From Xanthobacteraceae bacterium (GTDB lineage Bacteria; Pseudomonadota; Alphaproteobacteria; Rhizobiales; Xanthobacteraceae), in the NCBI GenBank assembly GCA_030037185.1, contig JASHRR010000411.1:1-9770 (forward strand): DNA of 9,770 bases, in the 5' to 3' direction. This document shows positions 1 to 6,313 of this stretch, piece after piece. Position 1 is the first letter of the stretch; each line of letters begins with the position of its first letter. A model generated the notes under the pieces. The model saw only the letters and a list, made by a program, of their open reading frames with translations. It did no database searches and was not told the DNA's origin. A program made the position numbers and the translations under genes.

Positions 1-195
1 GGCCTCACCCTGGGGCAGCAAAGCTGGCTGCGGCTCCTCAACATCGAGCACCATCAAGTGCTGCCCGGAACCTCCGCCGCAATGGCTCCGGGCTACGAGA
101 ACGCGCGCCAGCTCGCGCGGACCAAGGCCGCGGCCGACTATTGGGCGAAATCGCAATCCGCCGCGCCCGCCGCGCCGGCTTGCCGGCGAGGCTAG
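1..195 (+). CDS. C-terminal end of an unrecognised protein (5' end outside window)
   Basis: Frame 1 is open from the first base to a TAG at 193-195, giving the last 64 residues of a protein. I do not recognise the family. The fragment has a Trp/Leu-rich stretch (QQSWLRLLNIEHHQVLPGT) and then a helical-looking segment (YENARQLARTKAAADYWAKS). It ends in a low-complexity Ala/Pro tail closing with a Cys-Arg-Arg pair. The codon pattern is strongly GC at third positions, as expected for a real gene in this genome, and a strong hairpin with a T-run follows the stop directly. Both support this frame as coding. There is no membrane segment or signal in the visible part. Function cannot be assigned from this tail. 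Confidence 0.6.
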   Translation, partial: GLTLGQQSWLRLLNIEHHQVLPGTSAAMAPGYENARQLARTKAAADYWAKSQSAAPAAPACRRG

Positions 196-226
196 GGTGG
201 GGGCGAAGCACCACCCACGCGTTTTT
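195..226 (+). terminator. probable intrinsic terminator after the first gene
   Basis: The arms GGGTGG (195-200) and CCACCC (211-216) pair perfectly, with an inner GC/GC pair around a GAA loop. A run of five T follows at 222-226. The hairpin begins at the last base of the upstream stop codon, a normal place for a Rho-independent terminator. The four bases between stem and T-run make it slightly imperfect. Confidence 0.5.
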
Positions 227-526
227 GTTGGCGGTGTTGGCCTTTTTTGATGCTTGCGGCGCCTCTTTTGCAGTGCATAAATTGCCGGCAAGATGATATC
301 GAAGCGTGCATGGCGAACTGCGCGGGCCCGCGAGCGCCGGCTGAAATCCATATAAATCATCAGCTTGGATTGGAGCGCCGGGTTGGCATGCGGTTTGAAT
401 GATTTGCACTGGGTGCTGCGCCTGGGCCGTCGCGGCGGTTTGAAAAATCCACACTTTTGCAACCCGGCGACGGCATTTTTTTCAACGAGGCAGCCCAACC
501 GTGTCGCCGACCGGCAGGAAAGCGAA
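227..526. other. intergenic leader of the globin gene
   Basis: About 300 bases without a supported gene. The stretch is more AT-rich than its surroundings, with T-runs at about 242-247 and 476-482 and an AT-rich patch near 347-360 (CATATAAATCATC), so it probably holds the globin promoter. I looked for FNR/NnrR-type dyads (TTGAT-N4-ATCAA) and NsrR-like palindromes, which often control globin genes, and found none. No structured RNA was recognised. Confidence 0.4.
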
Positions 527-952
527 ATGAACTCTGACCAAGTTGCTCTGATCCAGTACAGCTTTGCCAAGATCATGCCGATCCCCGAACAGGCCGCGGC
601 ATGGTTCTATCGCCGGCTGTTCGAGATCGCACCCGAAGTGGAGGGGCTATTCCACGGTGATATGGAGGAGCAGGGCCGCAAGTTGATGACGACACTTGCG
701 GTCGTCGTCAACGGTCTCACTGATCTGGCAGCGATCCTTCCGGCCGCCGGCGCGCTGGCCAAGAGGCATGTCGCCTATGGGGTGGTGGCGGAGCACTACG
801 CGCCCGTCGGCGTGGCGCTGTTGTGGATGCTGGAACGCGGGCTGGGAGCGGAATGGACGTCCGACCTCGCGGCCGCCTGGACGAACGCCTATGCGACCTT
901 GTCCGAATACATGATCGACGAGGCCTATGGTCGCCGCGAGGCGGCAGAGTAA
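527..952 (+). CDS. single-domain haemoglobin (Vitreoscilla/flavohaemoglobin-type globin)
   Basis: A 141-residue cytoplasmic haem protein of the bacterial haemoglobin (VHb-like) family, which binds O2 or NO and is linked to low-oxygen respiration or NO detoxification. Aligned by eye to Vitreoscilla Hb, the key residues are present: B10 Tyr28, CD1 Phe42, E7 Gln49 and proximal F8 His81. The second-shell Tyr91 (in EHYAPVG) and Glu132 complete the His-Tyr-Glu triad. The segment from His81 to Gly95 is especially close to VHb. The start at 527 fits the globin N-terminus and has AGGAA at 516-520 six bases upstream. The open frame extends back to 365, but that extension is not globin-like. The protein stops after the globin domain, so it has no fused FAD/NAD reductase and would need a separate one. 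The next gene is 151 bases downstream and unrelated, so it is probably monocistronic. Confidence 0.93.
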   Translation: MNSDQVALIQYSFAKIMPIPEQAAAWFYRRLFEIAPEVEGLFHGDMEEQGRKLMTTLAVVVNGLTDLAAILPAAGALAKRHVAYGVVAEHYAPVGVALLWMLERGLGAEWTSDLAAAWTNAYATLSEYMIDEAYGRREAAE

Positions 953-1103
953 GAGCCGTCTGCCCGGCCGCACCGTTGCGGGGCCGCCAAACGCCGTCAC
1001 GGCGGGCCAACACGGCAGCCGTCGCGTCTGAGTCAAAGGCAGGCGCTGGATCGCCAACGGAATTGCCGGTCAGCGTCGCCCTCGTTCGTGCTACCCTTGC
1101 CGC

Positions 1104-2339
1104 ATGACCGATTCTGACGTCATCGTCATCGGAGCTGGCGCCGCCGGCCTCGCGGCGGCGCGGCGGCTCGCAGCAGCGCGCCTTCCGGTCCGCATCATCG
1201 AGGCGCGCAATCGCGTGGGCGGACGCGCCTGGACGGCACGCAGCCCTTCGGGATTGCCGATCGAACTTGGCTGCGCTTGGCTGCACTCGGCCGACGAGAA
1301 CGAGCTGTGCGCGCTCGCGCGCCGATCCGGCCTCACCATCGACAAGACGCGCCCGCCTTGGCGCACCCAGATCAATGACGTCGGCTTCGGGCCCGCCGGC
1401 CAGGCAGATTTCCGTGCCGCGCTCGCACGCCTGTTCGCCCGCCTCGACGAGGCAGGACAGGCCGAAGGCGATCAGCCCGCAGATCGTCTGCTCGACCCCG
1501 GCAATCGCTGGAATGGGCTCATCAATGCCACCAGCACCTATATGAACGGGGTCGAGCTTGATCAGGTTTCGGTGCGCGATTTCTGGCACTATCACGACAC
1601 CGGCGTGAACTGGCGGATCGTTGAGGGCTACGGCTCGTTGATGGAAGCGCTGGCATCGGGACTAGACATCACGCTTGAATGCCCGGCGAGGCTGATCGAC
1701 CACTCAGGTCCGCATGTGCGCATCGACACGCCGCACGGCGATTTGCGCGGTTGCGCGGTTATCGTCACGGTGTCGACCGATGTCCTGTGTGCCGGCGACT
1801 TGCGGTTTCATCCGGCGCTGCCGGACAAGATCGCGGCGGCGGAAATGCTGCCGCTCGGCCTCGCAGACAAGGTCTATCTCGGGCTCGACGGGGCTGCGGA
1901 ATTTCCTAAGGATTCGCATCTCTACGGCGCTCTCGACAGCGTGCGCACCGCAAGCTACCACCTGCGGCCGTTCGGACGCCCGCTGATCGAGGTTTATTTC
2001 GGCGGCCGGTTCGCCCGCGAGCTCGAGGCGGAGGGAGAAGCCGCATTCGCAAGCTTTGCGATCGGTCAGCTCGCTTCGCTCCTCGGCGAAGGCATGCGCA
2101 AACGCCTACATCCGATTGCCGCCACGGCCTGGGGACGTGATCCCTATGCGCGCGGCTCCTATTCGCATGCCATGCCCGGCCACGCCGACGGCCGCAGCGT
2201 CCTTGCGGCGCCGGTTGGCGATCGGCTGTTTTTCGCCGGCGAGGCCTGCATGGTTCACGATTTCTCGACCGCCCACGGCGCCTACCGCAGCGGCGTTGCG
2301 GCGGCCGATGCAGTCATTGCGGCACGCGGGCACAAGTGA
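1104..2339 (+). CDS. FAD-dependent amine oxidase (monoamine/polyamine oxidase family)
   Basis: A 411-residue flavoprotein of the amine oxidase family, which oxidises amines to imines or aldehydes with release of H2O2; the substrate cannot be read from sequence. The N-terminus has the Rossmann dinucleotide motif GAGAAG at 10-15 and the ribose-binding Glu33. The R-V-G-G-R motif at 37-41 is typical of this family. Lys256 lies in a DKVYL context matching the conserved flavin-N5 lysine of MAO/PAO enzymes. The C-terminal FAD motif FAGEA is at 377-381, followed by HGAYRSG at 391-397. Length is slightly below the 430-500 usual for the family, but all FAD motifs are there. No signal peptide, so cytoplasmic. 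No clear Shine-Dalgarno precedes the ATG; the start is chosen because the Rossmann fold begins at once. It ends 11 bases from the convergent manC-type gene. Confidence 0.9.
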   Translation: MTDSDVIVIGAGAAGLAAARRLAAARLPVRIIEARNRVGGRAWTARSPSGLPIELGCAWLHSADENELCALARRSGLTIDKTRPPWRTQINDVGFGPAGQADFRAALARLFARLDEAGQAEGDQPADRLLDPGNRWNGLINATSTYMNGVELDQVSVRDFWHYHDTGVNWRIVEGYGSLMEALASGLDITLECPARLIDHSGPHVRIDTPHGDLRGCAVIVTVSTDVLCAGDLRFHPALPDKIAAAEMLPLGLADKVYLGLDGAAEFPKDSHLYGALDSVRTASYHLRPFGRPLIEVYFGGRFARELEAEGEAAFASFAIGQLASLLGEGMRKRLHPIAATAWGRDPYARGSYSHAMPGHADGRSVLAAPVGDRLFFAGEACMVHDFSTAHGAYRSGVAAADAVIAARGHK

Positions 2340-2350
2340 CGCCTGTGACC

Positions 2351-3781
2351 TCACCCCCCGTTATGCCGGTGATAGACGTCGTCGAGCCGCACGATGTCGT
2401 CCTCGCCCAGATAGCTGCCGACCTGCACTTCGATCAGTTCCAACGGGATTTTCCCAGGATTGGCAAGGCGATGGACTGCACCGATCGGCACGTAGACCGA
2501 TTCATTTTCGTGCACCAGTCGCACCTCGTCGCCGACCGTGACCTCGGCGACGCCGCGCACCACGACCCAATGTTCCGAGCGGTGGAAGTGCTTCTGCAAC
2601 GACAGCGCGCCACCCGAATGGACGCAGATTCGCTTGACCTGGTACCGCGCACCGAGGTCGGCGGTCTGGTAGAAGCCCCACGGGCGGTAAATGCGCCGGT
2701 GCTCGAGCGCCTCGTTGCGGTTGTGGGCCTTTAAGCGCTCGACCAGTTCCTTGACGCGCTCCGCCTCGCGCTTGGCGGCAACCAGGACGGCGTCGGCGGT
2801 CGCCACCACTATGACGTCGTCTACGCCGACCACCGTGGTCAAGACGGTCTCCTCGGAGCGAATCAGGCTGTTGTTGGTATTGAGGACTTCGGCTGGTCCT
2901 TCGATCACGTTGCCGGCGGCGTCGCGATCCTGCACGTCCCACACGGATTTCCAGTTGCCGATATCGGACCAGCGGAAGCTGACCGGCAGCACAGCCGCGT
3001 GCTGGGTGCGCTCCATCACCGCGTAATCGATCGATTTGCGCGGGGCCTTCGCGAACGGTCCTTCGGAGAGCCGGTAGAAATCGAGATCGGCAACCAGATG
3101 GTCCACCGCGCCCTTCGCGGCCGTCGCGATCTCCGGCTCGAAGCGGGTCAGTTCGCGCAGCATGACGTCGGCCCGAAACATGAAGTTTCCGCTGTTCCAG
3201 AGATAGCCCTGCTTGATGTAATCGGCCGCGGTCGCCTCGTTTGGCTTCTCGATGAACGCCGCAACGGCGCGCACCGCGCTGCCGTTGGCCGGCGGTTTTG
3301 CCCTAATGTAGCCGTAGCTCGTAGCCGGATAGGTGGGCTCGACCCCGAAGGCGACGATCGAGCCGGCTGCCGCAGCCGCCGCGGCGGCGCGGCAGGCCGC
3401 CGCAAAAGCATCTGCATCCGGAATCAGGTGATCGGCAGCCACCACCAGCAGAATCGCGTCCCTATCTCTCTTGACGGCAAATTCGCACGCAGCCGCAATG
3501 GCGGCAGCGGAATCCCGACGCAGCGGCTCCAAAATGATCGTCGCAACGACGCCGCGCGCCCGCGTCTGTTCGGCGACCACGAAGCGGAAATCCGCGTTGC
3601 TGACGATGATCGGGGTTGCGAACAGCTCCTTGCCGGTGACCCTGTCGAGCACCTGCTGGAACGTCGTCAGGCTGCCGATCAGCGGCACGAAATGCTTCGG
3701 CATCTTTTCGCGTGACACCGGCCACAGCCGCGTGCCGGCGCCCCCGCACAGGATCACCGGGGTGAGGCATTGATCGATCAT
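2351..3781 (-). CDS. manC: mannose-1-phosphate guanylyltransferase / mannose-6-phosphate isomerase (bifunctional, type II PMI)
   Basis: A 476-residue cytoplasmic enzyme of the ManC/AlgA/XanB family. It isomerises fructose-6-P to mannose-6-P and makes GDP-mannose from mannose-1-P and GTP, feeding exopolysaccharide, LPS or glycan synthesis. The nucleotidyltransferase domain comes first: GGAGTRLW at 13-20, SREKMPKHF at 23-31, FIEKP at 176-180, WNSGN at 195-199 and WSDIGNW at 271-277. The C-terminal cupin isomerase domain has PWG at 367-369 and the metal-binding QKHFHRSEHW at 396-405 (family consensus near Q-x-H-x-H-R-x-E-H-W). Length is standard. The frame is open 62 codons further upstream, but ATG 3781 starts just before the first strand, as in homologues, with GGAG about 11 bases upstream. 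An alanine run (132-139) lies in the transferase domain. No mannose or polysaccharide genes adjoin it; upstream is decayed IS DNA. Confidence 0.95.
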   Translation of the reverse strand: MIDQCLTPVILCGGAGTRLWPVSREKMPKHFVPLIGSLTTFQQVLDRVTGKELFATPIIVSNADFRFVVAEQTRARGVVATIILEPLRRDSAAAIAAACEFAVKRDRDAILLVVAADHLIPDADAFAAACRAAAAAAAAGSIVAFGVEPTYPATSYGYIRAKPPANGSAVRAVAAFIEKPNEATAADYIKQGYLWNSGNFMFRADVMLRELTRFEPEIATAAKGAVDHLVADLDFYRLSEGPFAKAPRKSIDYAVMERTQHAAVLPVSFRWSDIGNWKSVWDVQDRDAAGNVIEGPAEVLNTNNSLIRSEETVLTTVVGVDDVIVVATADAVLVAAKREAERVKELVERLKAHNRNEALEHRRIYRPWGFYQTADLGARYQVKRICVHSGGALSLQKHFHRSEHWVVVRGVAEVTVGDEVRLVHENESVYVPIGAVHRLANPGKIPLELIEVQVGSYLGEDDIVRLDDVYHRHNGG

Positions 3782-4241
3782 CGCTATTTCGTCTCCGACG
3801 GACGGACGTCGAGCGCGCAAAAACGACTGGTCACGCTTGCCCCGCCGGTCAAGGAAAATGGGCCTCGTGCCACCCGCAGTAGCGCAAGTTGAGCCGTCGG
3901 GCAACCGGCGCCTGGCGCGGCGTGCGAGCATTTCAACCGGACCGGAACCGTCTGAGATACCTGACACTTTCTAAAGCACATCCGATACTCGGGCTGGACT
4001 TCGGCATCGCAGATAGCCCCCAAGGGACGGAATTTTGTGCGATTAACGCTAAGGACCTTGCTCTGCTCGGCGTTTCGGCACCGCCGCCGGGATCGTTGGC
4101 GCACCCGAGCAAGCAGAACCGAGGCGCCAGGGGCGCTGGCAGCAAATAGTGTCACGCTGATCAAGGACATGCTGGACGCGACGGACCGTGCCACAGGCTC
4201 CCGGCAGTGCCACAAGCTCATGCGGTCGGGGTAGTTTCGTG
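3782..4241. other. intergenic region between manC and the decayed IS element
   Basis: This 460-base stretch has no convincing gene; open frames across it have no recognisable protein character. It must carry the promoter of manC (minus strand), but I see no clear -35/-10 pair. A short hairpin (GCGCC-agg-GGCGC, about 4123-4135) is present. The part nearest 4242 is probably the non-coding end of the IS element (see the repeat at 4188-4219). Confidence 0.4.
4188..4219. repeat. 13-bp direct repeat at the transposase 3' side
   Basis: GTGCCACAGGCTC (4188-4200) and GTGCCACAAGCTC (4207-4219) match at 12 of 13 positions and are separated by CCGGCA. They lie 23 bases beyond the transposase stop, in what should be the short non-coding end of the IS110-type element. 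Confidence 0.6.
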
Positions 4242-5457
4242 TCATGCGGCTTGCGGCACCGGGCGGATCTCGACCTCGACGCCGAGCTTTTTGATCTGGG
4301 CGGCCAGGCGCCTGGCTTTGATCTCGGTGGAACGGCGATCGAAGTGGTCGGCACCGAGGTCCTCGTGTTCGGTACCATTTTTTTTCGTGTGGTCGATTGC
4401 GGTAAGCATCGAAGCGGCCACGGCGCAGATCGCTTTCTTCGCGCCGTGCCTGCCGCGCGGCGGTTGAACTGCGCCTTGTAGTAGCTATCCTTCTTGCGAG
4501 AGGCCGCCCAGCCACACTGCACCATCAACGTCTTGAGCCAGGGGGGAGCCTTTGCGCAGGCGCGATGACTTGCGTTTGCCGGCACTTTCGTTCTGCCCAG
4601 GACACAGGCCGGCCCACGCCAAAAGGTGGCCGGCGTTTGGGAAACGACTCATATCGGTGCCGATCTCGGCGAGGATGGTTTTTGCCGCCAACTCGACACC
4701 TGGTATTGTGCATAAGAGATTGGGCAACGTTCGAAAAGCGGCCTGATCAGCCGCCGCCTCCGTATCCATCCTGGCAATCGCCGCATCGACCTCTTGGTCG
4801 ATCTCTTTAATCGCGTCCTCCAAGGCATCCTATTGCCTTAAATGGAGTCGCAACATGAACCGATGATGATCAGTCAACCGTCCATGTGCATCGTACAACT
4901 GCTTACGGGTCGCCTGATCCGGTGGTGGGCGAGTTCAGCCAATTTCCACGGATCTCTGACGCCGTTGATCATCGCCTCGATCATTCGCGGGCCCGCTGAG
5001 GCCGGGCCTCTTCCAGCGTCTTTTGAATCCGCTGGACGTGGCTGGTCTGCTCGCGTGTGAGCTGCTTGCAGGCGCCCAGCAGCGAGCGGAGCTCCTGCAT
5101 CTCCTGTTCCGGTACGAAGCTCGCCTTGATCAACCACTCACCAGATCGGCGATCCACGTGGCGTCCATGTCTGTCTTGCGGCCGGGAACTTGATGTGCGG
5201 GGCATTGGCCACGAGCAGCTCGAACTTGCCGTCGCTCAGGATATTCCACACCGGTTTCCAATCGACCCCGGTCGCTTCCATCGCTACCTGGGTGCACCGG
5301 CTCGCCGCCAGCCAGCTCAGCAACGCCTCCAGAGCGGCCGTCGTCGTGTCGAATGTCCGGCACTCGCGAGTTACCTTGCCACCGGCCATGATCCGCAGGC
5401 GACGATCGTTTCCTTGTGCACATCAAGGCCGGCAACCCGCTCATCAATCACGTCCAT
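4242..5457 (-). pseudogene. IS110-family transposase, decayed by frameshifts, a stop and a deletion
   Basis: Pieces of one transposase can be read in order on the minus strand. Frame 1 from ATG 5457 gives MDVIDERVAGLDVHKETIVAC with the first DEDD-type Asp, then a shift near 5395. The next frame carries MAGGKVTRECRTFDT and AMEATGV. It shifts again near 5175 to KTDMDATWIADLV, and near 5135 to LIKASFVPEQEMQELRSLL. After KTLEEA (about 5010) some residues are missing before RMIEAMINGVRDP (about 4990). A further shift near 4915 leads to LYDAHGRLTDHHRFMLRLH, then an in-frame TAG (4830-4832) where Trp is expected. The C-terminal Transposase_20 domain follows ([38 protein letters not shown]). A pair of opposing shifts lies near 4550 and 4455, and the true C-terminus EIRPVPQAA ends at TGA 4242-4244. 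I count six or more frame changes. An intact copy would be about 400 residues, acting as a DEDD/serine recombinase on DNA. No part looks translatable into an active enzyme. Confidence 0.92.
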
Positions 5458-5640
5458 CGTTCTTCCCTTTCACCCCTGCGCTGCCACACCTGCGCTGCCG
5501 GCGTGGGGACCTCTCAAGGATGAATTCTGGTAAACGGGATCCGGGGCGGCAATGCCGGCCCTTGGCCCCAGTGGGGGGTGTTCGAGGTCCTCCGGGTCCA
5601 ACTCTAATCCGGGCTCATCCACACCATGCAAAAGCCGACA
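5458..5640 (-). ncRNA. possible bridge-RNA remnant in the 5' non-coding end of the IS110 element
   Basis: In IS110-group elements such as IS621, the non-coding stretch upstream of the transposase encodes a structured bridge RNA that pairs with donor and target DNA. Here the minus strand upstream of ATG 5457 has a recognisable ribosome site (AAGGGAAG, about 5462-5469). Before it lies GC-rich DNA able to fold, for example GGGG/CCCC arms at 5543-5546 and 5566-5569 around an inner CGGC-AAT-GCCG hairpin (5547-5557). I cannot identify the guide loops. The call rests on position and folding potential only, and decay of the partner gene suggests any RNA is non-functional. Confidence 0.25.
5472..5499. 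repeat. 14-bp tandem repeat upstream of the transposase start
   Basis: ACCCCTGCGCTGCC (5472-5485) is followed at once by ACACCTGCGCTGCC (5486-5499), with 13 of 14 bases identical. It lies 15 bases before the transposase start codon, between the putative bridge-RNA region and the gene. Confidence 0.75.
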
Positions 5641-5809
5641 TCTGTGCCGACAGCGTCAAAAGTATATGATAGACATGCGACGGTGAAAAACCGTTTCCTT
5701 CATGGTGGGTCGGCCCGCAGCCGGTGCCGAACTCTAATGAAGCTGGAAGCGGATTGCAGCACACGCCGACAAGGCTTTCGGTGCGCGGCAGAACCAAGGA
5801 AGCGTCCTG

Positions 5810-6190
5810 ATGTCCAGAATTCGTCATATCGCCATCATTGTTCCGGATGCCGAGGAGGCAGCGAAGTTCTACGAGAAGGCGCTCGGATTGAATCGCGTCG
5901 GACGGGCGCGCCGCGGCATCTACCTGTCGGATGGCGTCATCAACGTCGCGCTGCTCAACAAGGAGCACGAGAACGAGAAGCTCGGCCTTTACCATTTTGG
6001 CGTGTGGGTCGATGACCTCGACGCCGCCGAGAAGCAGGTCGTCGATGCGGGCGGCACCTATCTCACCGGGCGGCCGACATCGCCGAATTCGTTCTACGAA
6101 GCGAAATACCGGGACCCCAATGGCGTCGTATTTGATCTCACCCATGCCGGCTGGGCGGGCGCCACCAAGGACGTCGTGGCAAAACCCTAG
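5810..6190 (+). CDS. VOC-family (glyoxalase / bleomycin-resistance fold) protein
   Basis: A 126-residue single-domain protein with two beta-alpha-beta-beta-beta modules of the vicinal oxygen chelate fold. The first is RIRHIAIIVPDAEEAAKFYE at 3-22. The second begins LYHFGVWVDDLDAAEKQV at 60-77 and ends YRDPNGVVFDLTH at 100-112. Candidate metal ligands are His6, His62 and Asp109, the last standing where Glu is usual; the fourth ligand of glyoxalase I (Glu56 in E. coli) has no obvious equivalent. Substrate is unknown: family members include isomerases, epimerases, ring-cleavage dioxygenases and resistance proteins. AAGGA (5796-5800) lies nine bases before the ATG. The 169 bases upstream contain an AT-rich patch with TATGAT (5665-5670) that could be a -10 element, without a good -35. 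An FAD monooxygenase gene follows after 123 bases, so the two may act in one catabolic route. Confidence 0.9.
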   Translation: MSRIRHIAIIVPDAEEAAKFYEKALGLNRVGRARRGIYLSDGVINVALLNKEHENEKLGLYHFGVWVDDLDAAEKQVVDAGGTYLTGRPTSPNSFYEAKYRDPNGVVFDLTHAGWAGATKDVVAKP

Positions 6191-6313
6191 TCGCCTGCTG
6201 CTGCGAATCTGCAGCGGTTGGGCGGCGTCTGTCGTGCCGGTCAAACCCGGCCGAACAGACCGGGCAACCAAATGGCTCGCCGCCGGGCGCCGCGATCGCA
6301 CAGCCGTCGTTGA

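Larger units (their letters stand above)
4180..5640 (-). mobile_element. degenerate IS110-family insertion sequence (boundaries approximate)
   Basis: The extent is inferred from the transposase remnant (4242-5457) plus the non-coding flanks that carry repeats on both sides. IS110-family elements usually lack terminal inverted repeats and make no or very short target duplications, so the ends cannot be fixed by eye; none were found here. The element is certainly immobile on its own because its transposase is broken in many places. Confidence 0.5.

Noticed and set aside
365..526. 54-codon N-terminal extension of the globin
   Set aside because: The extra residues do not belong to the globin fold, and ATG 527 has a proper ribosome site and matches the family start.
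717..1595. 292-codon minus-strand frame
   Set aside because: It crosses both the globin and the amine oxidase on the opposite strand and ends in Arg/Pro-rich low-complexity sequence.
2999..3715. 238-codon plus-strand frame inside the manC region
   Set aside because: Antisense to the conserved nucleotidyltransferase domain of ManC; no recognisable motifs.
3782..3967. 62-codon N-terminal extension of ManC
   Set aside because: The extension is Arg-rich and unlike the family, which begins a few residues before GGAGTRLW; the start at 3781 gives the standard length.
3784..4515. 243-codon minus-strand frame between manC and the IS
   Set aside because: Its first part is an out-of-frame reading of the transposase C-terminus, and the rest is intergenic without protein-like features.
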